NCBI RefSeq assembly: GCF_020740795.1
Contig: NC_067282.1
Location: 170,468,274 to 170,532,273 of the forward strand
Length of the DNA stretch: 64,000 nt
Direction: 5' to 3'
Source: Apus apus
Lineage: Eukaryota > Chordata > Aves > Apodiformes > Apodidae
Part shown: one piece after another, positions 24,331 to 38,852 of the stretch
Numbering within the stretch: the first letter of the stretch is position 1
How the letters are laid out: each line of letters begins with the position of its first letter
Position numbers and translations under genes: made by a program
The notes under the pieces: model-generated
Databases searched by the model: none
Told to the model about the DNA's origin: nothing
What the model saw: the letters and a program-made list of their open reading frames with translations, nothing else

Positions 24331-27300
24331 TATTATCACACTGAAAGAGAAGGCGGGGGAAATATAAATAATGTAGGTATTTACTGTGGCAAAGTGCTTT
24401 ACAATTGTTACAATATATTAAAAAATACTGGTCCCCAGTAAAGGCATTGGCTGCATGGGGCAGTCCCACAGGCTCCACAGCAAGCACCACAAAGACCCTG
24501 TGGATTGTGGTTAAGTGACAAGGTGACAATCTTCAGACTGAGGGCATGTGGCAGTGAGCATCTGCCCTTGTGGTCTCTGGGCCAAAGGGCTGACACCAAA
24601 GTGTAGTGGATGAGGGCATACGGTGCACATTTGGGTGTATCTCCATGCCTTTTTGGGATAAACTCTTATTAACTGTGATCACTGGGACCCCGGCATCCTT
24701 TTGAACATGCTTGATGCCAGACTGTCCTTGGTGGGAGCCATTTTCTCCACTTATTGCTAAGTTAACACAACAGTCTGTGACTGCTTTAGCTGGAAATGTT
24801 TTAATACCAACTCTTGTGTGGCTCAGTGTTCTCATCCTCTTCCCATCCTGTACTATGTTCATCTCCTTTTTTATTTTAAAATCTTATTTTCACAGTACCA
24901 GAAACATGATTTATTTTCTCCATGAACAGTTGAAAGGAAATTTCTTTACAATGTAATAACCATCCTATATATATGTATAACCTCCCTCTCCCCAAAATGT
25001 TAGATCCCACACTGTTATGAGACTATTCCACAACTGACGTATTTATGATTAAGCATTTCTTGGCCATATTTGGTGTGTGTTTAGCTGTTTCAATTTGTGT
25101 TCAATCCGGATATACTTAGCAATTGAACTTAGCAATTGTTGTACGCAAAAAGCAATTACTTTCAGCTTTATTGGTGGCTTTCCAATAGTGTAAGAGAGTC
25201 AGACCACTGTCATTTTGGTATCCTGCCCTGGTCCTAGCCAGCAGAAGATGTGGGGAAGGTGTGTGAGTGCACAGGCATATTGAGATGAGTATTTGCAAGG
25301 TGTCCAGAGGAGATGCTAAATAATTAGCAAGCCATGGGAGGAAAAAACAAAAATGATCTAGCAACCTGAATCCCGATCTACTGCATCCAGGCCATAACTT
25401 TGGTACCAGAGTCACTTTTAGACATGTCTAATGAGACCTGTAGATATCACCTGAGCTGTGCTGAAGTGGCAGATCCTCCACACCACAATCCTGCTGATGT
25501 CCCCAGTGGGTCCAACCCTTCCAGCATGATCCACCACTGTGGATGTGCAGAAACATGCCAGCAAAGCTCCAGGGTTGAGATGGCTGCTTTGCAGACAGTG
25601 AGGGGAAAAGTGAAGGGTTTTGTCCTGCTCTGGAAGAAGGAATCTAGCTGAGTTTGCCACTTGCCCCTGGCAGTCAGCTTGCAATCCTCACCTAGGAGGG
25701 TGTGGGCTTTGAGCAGTGCGTGTGAGCAGCAGGAGATGCTGGCAGTGACTGGAGATTGTAAAGATCAGTGCCTTCACCTGCAGTGTGGGCTCCTAAATCA
25801 TCCAGGGAAGGCATCCAACAGCTTTACCCTAACTCGCCATATGTGGGATACTGCACATGCTTCACCAACCAATGCTTTATGGGAAATACAAAGCAGAAAA
25901 TCTTGACCCAGTTTTGCTCTGTGCTTCTACCACTGCGCTTCCCAGACAGTGCTGCTGCCACAAGCCCTTGCACATCAGCCAGGCAATCTGGCTTCCCCAC
26001 CTGCTGGTCTCTCCATGCACATGTAGTATCAGATGACCTTGTTAACAACTCATTTTGTTTCTTGTCACCTGGGTGGTGGCAACAAACACACCCACTACAT
26101 CCTTACACTGAGAGGGTGGAGAGACCGTATTGTGGAGCTGGGCAGCAGGTGGTCCTCTCCTGCGTTTCTGAGCACAGAAGCAGGGAGAAGCCCAGGGGAA
26201 AACTGAGTCAGAGCACCCTTTCTTATAGCACATCCCAACCCTGTCTGCTCCCTGCCATGCAAAAAGGCTCCCTTGTTCATCCTATATTTGGAGCTGGGCT
26301 CAGCTCAGAACTGCTGGTGTAACATGTACCCTTACTCTCTGCAGGGAAGGAGGAAACACTGGCTCCGGTGAACTTACAGGCAAAACTTGGAGGCATTTGC
26401 TTTAACAGCACTTAGCAGCTGGGTTTCTCTGTTAGTATTGAAGCCCTGCATCTCCTTTCTAACTGCTCTGTGGCGTGACTGCTAAAGTAGTACAAGACTT
26501 GAATATAAAACTGAAATGTTAATATTCATACACAGTGTCCATCAGGATGGAGTAATTAATTTTTTATTAAGAAGCTCTTAAAGTGTTTTTCTAAATTCCC
26601 CCAAGTAGGTTTCCCACCTAAAACATGCTGTTCTATTTTTAACCCCTAACTTATTTTTATTTTCACTCTATGGCTTTCATCTTTTGTTTGACTTGTGCTT
26701 CACAGAAAAATGCTCATAAACCTTCACAGAAAGGTTCTCTTGGTTTATAGCTTTATTCAAGAAATATGGTGGATCTGTAGCAAAACTGTTTGAGGAGCAC
26801 TTAGGAAGAGCAATTCACTTGCTGAGTACCAGAACAAAAAAGGTTTGCTTTGCCAAACATTTAGAAATATGCTTTCCAATAAAGAGAACTCTGTTCTGAT
26901 TTTGGGTACAAATGATACCACACTTGATAAAGCTTGGCCCTTTAAAGTATGAGTGAGCTATCATGTACTTCAATTCTTAAAAAGCTTTCAAGAATGCTGC
27001 AGCAAGTCCATGCAAGTCTTTCTGAACACTTCCTTGGTTCAGACAAGCAGAAACCCTGTGGCTACAAACAAGTCCCCACCTGCCGTAACTCTGGGGTAGG
27101 AACCAGCCATGGAACAGGAGGGTGAGAGTTTTAGCAATTTGTGGTAATCCAAAATTACTAGTTTTATTGCAGGTCTCCACTATTTACCGATATATGTGAA
27201 ACTAATGGCTTTTCCAAGTGCTGATATGTGCTATGCTCAGGGGTATGGAATTAAAGGCAGAAAAATTATGTCTCTACATTTAGCACTTAAGCTGCTATTG

Positions 27301-29788
27301 CTGTAGTTTATTAAGAAAATCCAGGAAGAAAAGTTCAACATAGCTATATTATCCTCTTTCTCCCATGATGTTTTAATTTTTTATTTTTTTTTTCAGTAAT
27401 TTCACTTTCTTATACTAGAAGCAAATTGTATGAAAGTAATAATGAAAACTGGGCACATTACAACACAGATCTGAAGCACTGTTGCTCTTGGATTTTAATA
27501 TTTAAGCTTCACAAGTGATACTTGTTTCCATGTGTGTTAGAGAGTCTGGCTATCCTGCAAGGCCAAAGGAGAATTCAGGCAAAGGGTAGTTGTTGTTTTT
27601 TTTTCTTCACTTTTATCATATCCCAAAGCCTTTGAATAAGAGTTTTGTCACAGGTCTCTGAAAGCTGAGATGCAGCATGTCCAGGAGGACCTCACTGAAT
27701 GCTGTGCAAGCTGGCTCTCAGCCTTCCCTTCATGCAGCTTTGGCTGCTCACATTGTCTAGAGAAAATAGATGTGGGAATCCCATTTGGTTACAATACTTA
27801 AAGTATGTTAGGGGACACTGACATTACAAGGGTGCTCTTGGCCCAGGGACAAGAACCTATTCTGGGAAACACACTGTCAAAAAGGAGCCGAAGAAAAAAG
27901 GGAAATAACCTTTAAGATAAAGTCTTCTCTTTCCCATGCAATGGCTCTATGGGATGAAATAGAAGAAAGCTGTGTTTTTGGAGTTCCCTGGAGTTCAGAA
28001 ATCTTCTTCTGGAAATTAAAAGAAACATTTGCACCTCCTGCTGAGGGCTGTACTCAAATTCACAGGGGCTGGAGATTGTGACACTCCATGTCACTCCATG
28101 ACACTAAGCAGGTTTCCTCAACACCATGATCAGGGCGGTCTGGAGACATGGCTATTAAATTTTTCAGGGTGCCAACTCTGGTGACTTTGGTTATGTGCTC
28201 AGCTGTGTGTGCTCATAGGGGTTGGCCAGGATGAGCTATGAGAGTATGTGAAGGGGAGCAAAATGATTGTAGAGCCCAAGGTCCTCACTGGAAAAGTTAG
28301 CCTGATGCCTTCCCCCAGGAGTCAGTGCATTCAAACACAAGGTTTGCTTTTCTCATAAAGGTAGGTGCCAACTAAGTTGGGCTTCTTTAGACAGTGTAGT
28401 GAGCCATGGCAAGGTGGGTGCTTGCAGGGCTTGGGCTGTTCTCCTGGTTCCCACCTCCTGCTGCTGGTCCCCTTGGCTCCTGCCAGTGCAAATCTCTGTA
28501 TTTACTCCAGGCTTTGGCCTGAGAATTGCAGGTGAGACTTGGGCCCATGAAACTCAAAGGGAGGGCTTGCACTTTGCCCTTGGGCTGTTTTCTCCATGAA
28601 GAAAGGGTGCTGGGACCAGGCTGTGAGCCATAATGAAGGACACAGGGAAAGCTGCTCAAGACTTTTATGTGCCTTTTGCTACACTATGCGAGTAAGGAGA
28701 AAGGACGTGGCTGAAGACGTAAAATGGATTAAAATAAATCCCTTTGTACCATCTGTAAAGATTGTTCAGTAGGATGAAAATTTTAAACTCAGGGATAGTA
28801 GTTATATCCATATTTATACCAGCTGAATTACCAGTTGTCCCAGTAGAATTACAAAATCTTCAGATAAAATGTTTTCAATACCTTGCAGCATAAATACTGA
28901 CCCTTCTCTCTCCTCCCCATATAACACTGATCCTGTAAAGTAAGATGTATTTTAGATTTGCTCTGGAAAAGTACTGTTGCACTCTCTTAATGTTCGGAAG
29001 AGAAGTTGTGTTTATTTAACACATGAACATTAGCAGCCAGGCAGGACATTATGATCCATGGAGATCTGCACTTTTAAACTCAGGAAGTACAAATCAACCT
29101 ATTTCTCATTAACCTTATCTCAAAAATCTAGTTGATGGGATATACTCTTAAGTTTACTTCTTTTTCAAAAAGCCTTTCCCTCCTCCAGGACTGCTGGTGT
29201 TTGCTGCTTAGATCAAACTGCCAAAGTTAGCCATCGGGCTCTCTGCTGGCTACTCCTTGGATTAAGACATTCTTCTCAAATCGTTTATAGGCTGCTCCCC
29301 TCCCTTTCTGCTCAGGTCTGAACCTCTGTTTTTTAAATTACATACTGTGTTAGGCATCTTATCCCATCAATCCTTGACATCTCTTCTCTGCCCTCCTGCT
29401 TTCCTTTAATTCTAAAATAGATGGGTGCCATATGACTAATCTCCCAACACAATTCATTTTTTGCAAAACTGTATCATTTTAGTGTTCTTTTACTGCACCT
29501 TTCTAATACTATCAATATTCTTCCCACAACAATAAACTGCACTGCACTGGGAAAGAGCTCTCATCAGTGTGCTTGACACTGCTGGATTAGCTTCAGTGGA
29601 TTTAAACATCAGGCCTGTATACCCAAAGAGCTCACTTGGCTTTCCAACAGCCGCCTAGCAGGGTGCAGATGGTTTTAGTTTATTTCCCATTTACCACCAA
29701 ATGATTTCCCCTTTAAAATTAATAGAAGAAAAATATTTGGAAAGTGATAGTTGGTTGTTAGATATTTCTTTTAGTGTTCCTGTTCGTA

Positions 29789-29792
29789 TTTC

Positions 29793-29823
<31 letters not shown>

Positions 29824-29830
29824 TTTCCCC
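29789..29830. repeat. T-rich polypyrimidine tract
   Basis: T-runs are interrupted by single C for about 40 bp. The tract adds a lysine-rich segment to a chance minus-strand frame. Confidence 0.9.
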
Positions 29831-30485
29831 ATATGTGCTTGTTCTTGTGATCTTGCAGGGTTGTAAAGTTATGATTCAGCAAAGTGCTGAAGGTGAGAGC
29901 ATGGCCCCGCTGGTGCCACAACCATTGCTGCAGCCAGGACCTCCTCCCTGATGCACCTTCTGGTGGGGTTCTCAACAGGACTGCAGCTCTGGGCTCACCA
30001 TTGCTGTCAGGAAGTGGAGGAGGAGGTGGTGCACGTGGTGCTGGGAACAGCACAGGGATGGGCTGTAGGCAGGGGGTCGGTGCCATGCCCATGTTTGCCA
30101 GTGACAAAGTTTTGGGAGGCAATGTGTGGATGAGGGAAGTTTTCAAAGGATTTTCAAAGCAGGGTACAAAGAACCCCCCTGTTGTCTGCGGATTATTGCT
30201 TTTGGGGACATCCAGCCCCTTGATCCAGACCATCCCAAGGCTGGAGAGAAGGGGAGGCTTTTGATTCATACAGAATTGATAGCATCTATTGAAATTAATT
30301 CCACATGGAGAAGTAAGCACTGTCTCCACATAGTAACACCCAGTGCGGAGTATACTGCTGAGTTCAGGCTCTGACTCTGAAAGCACTTGAAGACAGAACA
30401 TATGTTTTGGAGGGTTTTGAAGATACCACAACCCATGAGATATCTAAGGCAGAATGAACATGTTTTGTATAACCCATGAATGCAA

Positions 30486-30513
30486 AAAAAAACAAACAAA
30501 AAAAACAACAACT
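30486..30513. repeat. A-rich simple repeat with C interruptions
   Basis: Runs of A broken by single C (AAACAAACAAAA-like). Confidence 0.85.
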
Positions 30514-33500
30514 CAGAAGGTTTGAAACTTTTCTTACACACATTGCACTCAAATGAGTGTGTGGTTTCTGCAGGATCATTCCGCATTTGTCCTTGTATAA
30601 TGAGAACGTGCCTTTGCCTTCTAATTGGATCTTGTTGAGGTCTAATCTAGACATTCAAATGGGTCTTTGGAGCACCTGCCCCTGATTCCAGGGAAGTGCT
30701 GCTAGATATTACCTTTGGTGCTCCTGTGCATTTCCGTTCTCCTCCTTTCAGTTGAGGAGGCTTTGAAAATATTTTGACTTGAGTTTAATAGGCTGACTTC
30801 TTCAGTGGTATAAGGCAGAGTGGTTTCATTGATTTCTCAGGGCTACACAGATTTGCACCATCTGGGAGGCTGACACAAAGGATTTACAGTGAAAAAGGTA
30901 CGTAATATTTTTATTGTTTCCTGATGTTGCTTTATTGTAATGGCATCACGTTCTGGACAATGATAATTCAAAAGCTTCCTTTTATAGCCTTTTTATTGGA
31001 CTGCCTGGATGGATATTTAGGCTCCATATAAAGGCTCAACTGTGTAGTTTTCAATTGAACTCTCAATTGAGGATGGGTAGAGTTGGTGCTGCAGGACCGA
31101 GCCAGATGGCAATGTTGGTGGAAGTGGCTATTTGCTTTAATGAACCAATCCTCATTGTAGGAAGTGTCTGGCATGTTTTGGTATGTTTAATTGACATATT
31201 ACCTGAGGGAATCTGATCGTATTTGGGCTTTCAGTCTCCCATGTCCTGGTAGCATCTCAGGAAGACCAAGTGCTGATGAACTTCCCAACCCTCAAGAAGC
31301 TGCTGGCTCTTATTTGAAATATCTGTCCTTGCAGTCTGTGACATAACTGTACTCACTGAGCAGAAAGTCTCAGCTGAGATTATTGTTTTCCACCACAAAT
31401 CTTAAACTTGGAACATTTTTTCCATCTCTCGCTCTCAGGCCACTAGGAGCATGATGGGACAGAAACAGCCTGAAGTTACGTAGGTGGTACATTCAGTGTA
31501 GTGAGATTTGTTATTAGGGAAGATAAGGAAGTATGTCTTGTGTAGAAGTGTGTTTTGGCAGGATGGCTTATGATTGAGGACAGACTTTTTAAGTCTATGC
31601 CTCTAATTAGCCTTTCTTATTTAATGAATTGTTCCAGGTGATTTTAAGTTGAAACTATTTTAAAAATTTGATAACATCAGATTAAGAAAGACCAGAAGAT
31701 AACTATTTTATCCCACTGGCTCCCACTGGCTTCTCAGCTAGTGCAGCCCATCCATCCTTTGGGAGAGACTGCAAGCTTTGCATTAGCTCCTGTATTTGCT
31801 GTGATTGTTGATGCTGTTCCCCCCACTTCTTGAGTGCTGTACTGAGGGCTGGACAAATCATAAGCAAAATACACAATGATAGGAAAGTGTAGTGATAACA
31901 CAATATCACAGATGGAAATCTCCTTGCAGATACATGACAGTGTTGTACAGCAGGACTTTGAAGCATGTATGATCTTAGTCCACCAAATGTACCAGGGGCA
32001 TCAAAGGAGGGAATGATGCATGTGAATAAATACCTCTAAGCATAAAGTTAGAAATTACCTTAGCCTTTGACAAGTAGCATTCAAAGGACAGGTATGAGAA
32101 TACCTGCCAGCTCCAGGTAGTGGGTTGTGCTGGCTCAGGGGGGAGATGTCTGTCTGTCCTATGTCCTTTTCCCAGTCTGCAGTTAGATAATTCTGTGAAA
32201 CTGGGACACAGAGCCTGAACCCTATTCAGGATTTTATGTTCCTACCCTGGACATGTGATGAAGGCAGCTGGCTTACCTCCCTTTGGAGACAAAGCTGGAA
32301 GAGCAGTGCAAGGGTTAGAGCAATTGCTCATAAGTAGGAACTCTCAGCTCAGCAATGTAGTTGTAGACAGTCCAAATTTTTTGGAGCTAGGTTAACATCA
32401 CCCTCAGCTTCCTGAACAGTCAGTGGGGAGGGATCAGTGAGTCATCCCACCCATATTTTAGGAAGGAATTAATTACTCTGGCGGGTGAAGACCTTAGATG
32501 AGACATCTAACTTACATATGACTAAAGCTTGGTGACACAGATCCCCTTCTAAATGCAGAAAGCCTGTTTTATTTGGCTACTCTTTTGACCTTTTTCTGGA
32601 AAAAAACCCACACTGACTTTTCATCAACACCTAACACTTAAGTTTAGTTTTTATTTACTACTATCCCACTGCTTCCTGGGGTCAGCCCTCCTTAGCCTGT
32701 GGGTGTCAACTGAAACCACAGTGTGGGTGCTCTAGCACAATCCCCTATACCTACATAGACTACAAGGGTACCCGCTCATTTTACTGATGCTGTCCAGGTG
32801 TCTTTAACTGCCCTTATGCGTATGGTGGGGAGCAGGGGAGAGGAACTCATCCCAAAGGTTTGCACTGCTGACACTATTGCAGGGTTCTGCCACTGAGGGG
32901 ACTCAGTCCCCTTGGAGCAGAGAAGCCTTTGGACTTTTGTCACCGGCAGACAATCACACCCCAAGTTGTCTGTAGCTTTATGTCTCTGCGTGTCACCTTC
33001 CTGGCAGTGTAAAATCACATCTATACATTTCAATCACCCAGAGCAAAACTGTGAGGCTGGTGCAGGTTACTTGAACTTACTAAAATACAAAATGTTTTGG
33101 AAGCTTCTCAGATTAAGGATGGCTCTTCTCTGTGTAGTCACCACTGGCTAGTTCTACTGAAACCCACAACAATGGGTGAAAGGGAAACCTCATGTAAACC
33201 AATTTAATGCTTTACATACAGTACAGCAGCCTTAGCAGGGAAACTAAAGCAAGTCCAAATTCAAGGCCAGATCCTGCAAAGTGCCACGTCTCTCAGATCC
33301 AAGGGGCAGGATGATCAGCATTGTCTAGAACAAGGCACCTAGACTGCACCATGAGCTTTTGAAGGCACTTGAGGAGAAGTCCTAATCTTACCAGCAAGGA
33401 TATTTCAGAGTGACTCTGTTGAAAAGCGTAAGAGTTAGTGCATTAGTTGTGATGATGTGGAGCAGGCAGGGAGCGGTTACTTCTGAATGATTTATTGAGC

Positions 33501-34060
33501 TATTTACTAATTTTTAATTTTCTTGTGTAACTCACAGCTATTCTTAAGCAGACAGCAGAATGTTAAGTTTATTAGGAGCTGTGTGTTAGCCTCTGAATTT
33601 CCGTGAAGTATTTGAGCAGGAGAGAAGCAAGGTGTGTAAATAGCGCAATATAAGTTGCCTTCCATCTCAAAAGGGGGAGTGTGAGTAGAGGCAGCACTCC
33701 CAACCTGCTGATACACTCTGGAGTGCCTTCTGCTCTGTTTGGCCTCTTTGGATGTGGCTGTTTTGGAACTTTCCCATTTCCAAGCCAAGCAATTAGCCAA
33801 AATCCAGGGCCCTGAATGTAGTTTTATTTGGAAAGAAAAATCAAGTGTTGCTTTGACCTAAGCCTGCCTCTTTGTGAAGACGGAGTTGAGTTTGGTCTCC
33901 TGAGTAGAACAGGAATTGACCAAGGAGTCGTGCACAACTTCTTTACCCACAGGTTTAGTCTTTCTAGTCTGCAATTGGGCCAAAAGTGCTCTTGCTAAGC
34001 TTTCCTCCAGCCATGATCTCAGTGTTTTGGGTCACTCCTTTCTCAGCTTCTGTTTTCATC

Positions 34061-34095
34061 TTGTTTGTTTTTGGTTTTGTTTTGTTTTGTTTTTC
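34061..34095. repeat. (TTTTG)n simple repeat
   Basis: TTGTTTGTTTTTGG followed by repeated TTTTG units, about 35 bp. Confidence 0.85.
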
Positions 34096-36059
34096 CACAT
34101 AAATTTTACTATAATAACAATAAAATATCTTTCACTAGTTTTCTGTGAACAGATGTCACAACTTTAGGAGGTCTTTACTTCCATGAAAGAAATTAATTAT
34201 TGCTAACGGTCATTGCCATAAGCAACTCTGGAAAGATGTCACCCACTACCCCAGCACTGTTTTAATCTCTGCTTCTGTCACGTGTGTGCACCCAAATCTG
34301 TGCCTGTTTATCCTCATGAATTTGGAGGTTTTGGTGTTACCAGAGAAGTCATTACTTATCCACAACCAGTTACTTTCAGGGCACCATGTCCTAGGGGTGT
34401 ATTTAAGACCTTGAGCTTCCCCATAACACAGAGTTCAGAAAAGTACACAGGTTAATTTATGCACTACAAGCTGATCTAAGTCAAGACTTCATGAGAAAAA
34501 GGCAATAGTAGAGGTCATCCTTTACAGGTCAAGGCTAATTACTGAAAAGAATGGAAACAGCCTTGAAGTTGTTAAGGGCAAGGGGATAGACAGAAGACTA
34601 TGAATGCTTCCTGTGTTCCATAGGAAATGAAAACTTCCTATTTTCATTACTTAAGCCTATTTCCTACTGAAATCAGGAGATATGCTATTTAATCGTGTAT
34701 TGGTTAAGAAAGATGGGGACTATTTTCATGTAACACACACATGCATAACCAAACCAAAGGGTTTTTTTGTCAGATTCTGATAGAAGGAAAGCATCTTCCA
34801 TTCCCAGCATGGATAATTAAGTGCTGATGAAGCCATTTAATTCTAAGGATGTTAATCAGAAACTGTAACTTTTCCCCCCATAAGTCTGTGAATAATGATG
34901 CACTGAAACTTACTTATGAAACAAATGTACTTATTGATCTGGATAATAAAGAGTTGCTGACATTTCTTCTGGTCACTTACTCTGTGCTGTCATTGCTGTA
35001 TTTTTGTTTTGAATACAACATAACACTTGCTGAGTGTGCCAGAGGCACATGTGATGGAGAACCACCAGAAAGCTTTGTAAAATCTAAAATCTCAGTATTT
35101 TTAAAATGTTAAAAAGATACAGTCACACTAATTGTTCTGCTGTATAGTTTTATGCACCCAAAGACAAACAAAGGTCCATCTTGTGATTGCAAACCGTTTG
35201 CAAAGGTGATGGAGGGCTTTTTGTTATGGCCACCTCAAACACAAGTTCTGTTTCATGGGCTTTGCCACACATGGTGTTGTTGAGGGCAAGATCCCTTTCT
35301 CCCTGCAAAAAAGTAAGGTGACGTGTCGACCAGTCATGGTGATACCTCTGAGATCTATAGGGAATATCTCTGGACAATGAAGTGGATCTCAAGAGTGTTG
35401 CTAGTAACACAAGAACATCCAAACGTGGTCCTGCTTTTCACCTGTTTCCTTCAGGCTTTGGGGACACCCAAATTCTGGATTGCAGAGCAAGATGCCAGTG
35501 GGTGATATTCCCCAGGTCTTGGATCTCATTGAAGTTACTGCATGTTTGTTGGGATACAAAGGCCAAACCTAAACCATCCCAAAATGAGCACATCATGAAC
35601 CTTTGGCAAAAACAGTCTTAGAACAGCACCTCAGGTAGAAATTAATTTGTCTTGGCCCCAAGTGCAGATGCAGTCCTGGAGCAGTAATTCACTGTAAACA
35701 CCTTTAGAGCATGTCAGGCCTCATAAAAGCTCTATCTTAGACTGTGATGTAGCCCCAGAGTAACTCCTTCTGTGCATTTGCTGAGCCAATTTGTTTTCAA
35801 ATGTTGATTTAAATTTTAGTTTTTATTATGTGATATTGCTAAAACTATGATTTTATGGCAAATGTGTTCCAATGCAATAAAAATGTGCTTATTTTTCTGC
35901 CTACTCCATGAACTAAGAATAAAATGCCTTAAGGGACTATATATATTTAGTGGATTTTCTGAATTAGAAACCCCTACGATTAAAATCATAATCTTTGGTG
36001 GTCCCACATAATATTTTGTAGCTGACATTCATATATAATGTAACGTAATCTTGCTTTTT

Positions 36060-36560
36060 GATGGGACTTCTGCCTTTGCTAAGTTTCCTCTCTGGCTAAT
36101 GAATGTTTCTGCCTGCCATTGATTTTTCAGATCCACCCAGCTTTCATTTGTTATTTTCTTCCACTGATTATTTTAATAGCATGCCTTAATGTAGCAGATG
36201 TTTGGATTCCTGTTCCAGTTTTACCCCAGCCATTATTAACAATGTAAAGCTCCTCCTTTATATGACAACGCTAATGGTTTTAGCTGTATTTAATTAGCCT
36301 CATCTTAGTAGGGAAGCACTGTTGAAGGCTTGTGTCTTATCATCTAATGTTTGAATTTCCCCTTTTGCTAGCAGATAAAAGCTGATGATAATTCTGTGCT
36401 GCAGGTTTGGGGCACAAGCCTCTGCAGCCTTATTTTAGAGTGTAAACAGGCAGATTGCTTCCCACTTAAACTGCTACCACACTGGACTGTTATCTTCAGG
36501 CTAATCCTGATTACACTCACGTATCTTCAGAGGATGTTAATTACAGTAAGATGCCTTCTT
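36060..36560. promoter_or_regulatory. candidate conserved non-coding element 2.3 kb beyond the HMGA2 end
   Basis: Complex AT-rich sequence with many TAAT-type cores and a GATA-like motif (AGCAGATAAAAGC). No repeats or coding potential are visible. The nearness to the transcript end makes it a candidate regulatory element, but this is by impression only. Confidence 0.28.
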
Positions 36561-38834
36561 TTTCTTGAATATTGGAACAAGGCCACTGCAAGTCTGGAAC
36601 AATAAATCACATTAAATCACAGGTGGGAAGGAAAGAAATGGAAAAAATAAATAAATTCCAGTAAGCCAAAAGGTTGTTTGGGTGGCAAAGCGTAATAAAT
36701 AGGTAAACAAGGTGGCAAAGAGAAATGAAAGTGGGAAGATAAAAGACAAGTTAAATCTTGCTGTTGCATGGAGGTGAATCAGGATGAAGGAAGTGAGGAT
36801 GGTTAGAGCAGCAGCTTGGGACCTGTGTGCCAGAGAAGTCCTGGAGCAAGGTGGAGCATGTGCATGGGGCAACTTTGCTCCTCAGGCACCTGCAAGTGAG
36901 GTGGGGTGTCAAGGGGGTCAAGGGTCCCCATCACTTGTGTCTCCTTGTGTGGCACACAGTCCCTGGGTCTGGGAGCCAGGCAGGAACAGAGCATTAACCC
37001 ACACAAACTGTGCCAACTATGAGACATCCAGACAGCAAAGATGTCTGTGTTTTTCAGACAAAGTACAGAAGTGAGAGTGGCAGAAATTCATCAGACTGGT
37101 TACGTAGATGTGGTAAGGCTTCAGTTGGCATTATTTCTGAATGAAGAAGGCATGTAACAATCAGATCTTTATTTTTACTGAAGGCTATATGCTGAAGTAC
37201 TTTTTTGTGTTTAAAAATTAATGTGAGCAGGAAGATGGTGGGAGATGGAAAAAAAATGGATTAACTGAGAAACAGAAATTCTACATTCATGTATGCAGAG
37301 GTGCCGGGGTGAGAAACATTGCTTCATTCAGACTTGAGGTGATGTTTGAGTTCTGACAAATCTGACTCCTCTCTTGTCATCAGAACATGTTGTTGCCATT
37401 GTGCCAGATGCTGCCTCAAATGATGACCAGATGTTTTGGTTTTAAAAAGAGATACGGACAACTAAATGGCTGTGCAAGGCACTGGCAGTGCCAGCTTTCA
37501 GTAATTCCCTGTCTTTGTGTGGATGAGATGTGATGGGAGTACAAAGCAAAAGCAGAAATTTAGTATGACCCACAGGCATCTTGGATAAAGCACTCTTGGC
37601 TGCTAGACAAAATGCAGGCCACGATCCTGCAGAAGATTATTAGTTTTATACACACAAATAGTCCCACTGTGGCATAAAGCATGCAGAAGTTTATTGGAAG
37701 ATGCCCCAAGAAGGGAAGTGGGAGTGAAGCAAGCTGGAGGAATGACTAATAAGAAGTGTAGGGGAGTTAAGCACAGGGTAGCAGAAGTTCAGCCACTTGG
37801 CTGATCCATCAGGTGGGTGGGTTACAGCTGGAGCACCACATCAGATAAAATAACAGGAAGAGTCGAGTGATGGCAACCACAGGGAAGAAGACCACCAGGA
37901 AGACTGAAAAGTGAAACAATCCTTTAATACCATGGAGCAGGGTAAGAAAGGAGAGGAGAAGAGGACAGACCATGTGATGAATGCAATTACTCATCTCTGA
38001 CTCAGGACTGAGTGTTACTACTTAATATGTTGTTTGTATTTTGGTTATTTTACAAGTAACAGAGTCCAAAGGGAACATGCCATAAAGCTCTTGGGAAAGC
38101 AGAGGTTACCAGGCCTAAAGAGATTAGGTGGAGAGTCTGCAAATGATTGAGCACAGAGAACGTGTAAGCCTATATATCTGAGGAATTAGTATCTGAACAA
38201 TCATTCTAGGTGACAGAGGCACGGTCCCAAATATGAATCAATAGACATGCACCACAATCAAATCTCATTTTAACAGGCTGGGAGCCCATGTAAGAGCAAC
38301 TGAAGAGAAGAAGCCAGAAGAATCCTGCCCAACTTGCCTGGGGAAACCTTGCACAGGTCTGAGTTCTAATGCAGAGTTTCCTGTGCTCCAGTTGTACCCC
38401 AGACTGTATCAGCCACACCCCTGTCTCCCCTGCCCTGCTCTTTTTAACCTAATGGCCACATAGTGGAAACTCCGTAAACTTGGATGTGAACTATGATCTT
38501 GCCTAAAAAAAGGAGAAGGCTCATCATCTTGGTGTAACCTTGAGAGGCAGGTCTAAGACAAGGCAAAAAAACCTCAACTTGAGCCTGGTATGTGTTTCCT
38601 CTCTGGTGGGTGGGATTGTCATTCCCCAGTGCATGGCTCAGCCCTTAGCTCAGTATGGTGAGTCCCAGTCCAGGAACGGGTGCCTCACCTCTAGGAGAGC
38701 CTTGTAAGACATGTCCCTTTGCTGTGCACCCACCCCTGGGGCCCCTAACAGCAAACAAACTTCTTCTCAGGTTGCTGTCCTACGGTCCTGGGATTAAAAA
38801 AAAAGACTACTTGCATGCAAAGCTTTTACAAATT
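36561..38834. other. sequence just downstream of the HMGA2 transcript end
   Basis: Unique sequence, apart from the possible palindromic-element fossil at 37617. No gene is visible. A T-rich or pausing terminator beyond the poly(A) site cannot be singled out. Confidence 0.6.
37617..37700. repeat. possible second fossil of the palindromic element
   Basis: GGCCACGATCCTGCAGAAG, CACACAAATAGTCCCACTG and CATAAAGCATGCAGAAGTTTATT appear in the order expected of a related palindromic repeat, with the middle deleted. It is strongly diverged. Confidence 0.4.
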
Positions 38835-38851
38835 TGGTCACTGTGACCAAA
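38833..38851. repeat. perfect 9-bp palindrome at the HMGA2 transcript end
   Basis: TTTGGTCAC, one central base, then GTGACCAAA. The arms match perfectly. It lies just beyond the distal AATAAA, where cleavage is expected, and would form a short hairpin in the pre-mRNA. Confidence 0.8.
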
Positions 38852-38852
38852 C

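Larger units (their letters stand above)
24331..36059. other. intergenic sequence, no gene seen
   Basis: Mostly unique DNA with three low-complexity tracts. The longest frame of the window (246 codons, minus strand, 29691-30431) and the 184-codon frame at 25768-26322 match no family and are compositionally random. The start of a possible old palindromic repeat (GGCCAGATCCTGCAAAGTGCC) lies at 33266, too short to call. Confidence 0.6.

Noticed and set aside
24533..24862. 109-codon minus-strand frame that looked like a possible processed pseudogene
   Set aside because: I could not match it to any family, and there is no poly(A) tail or target duplication beside it.
25768..26322. 184-codon plus-strand frame
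   Set aside because: Random composition, overlaps other frames on both strands, and no known domain.
29691..30431. 246-codon open frame on the minus strand, the longest in the window
   Set aside because: It matches no known family, has a lysine-rich segment made by a T-rich tract and proline runs from GC-rich DNA, and has no splice or promoter context. Most likely chance.
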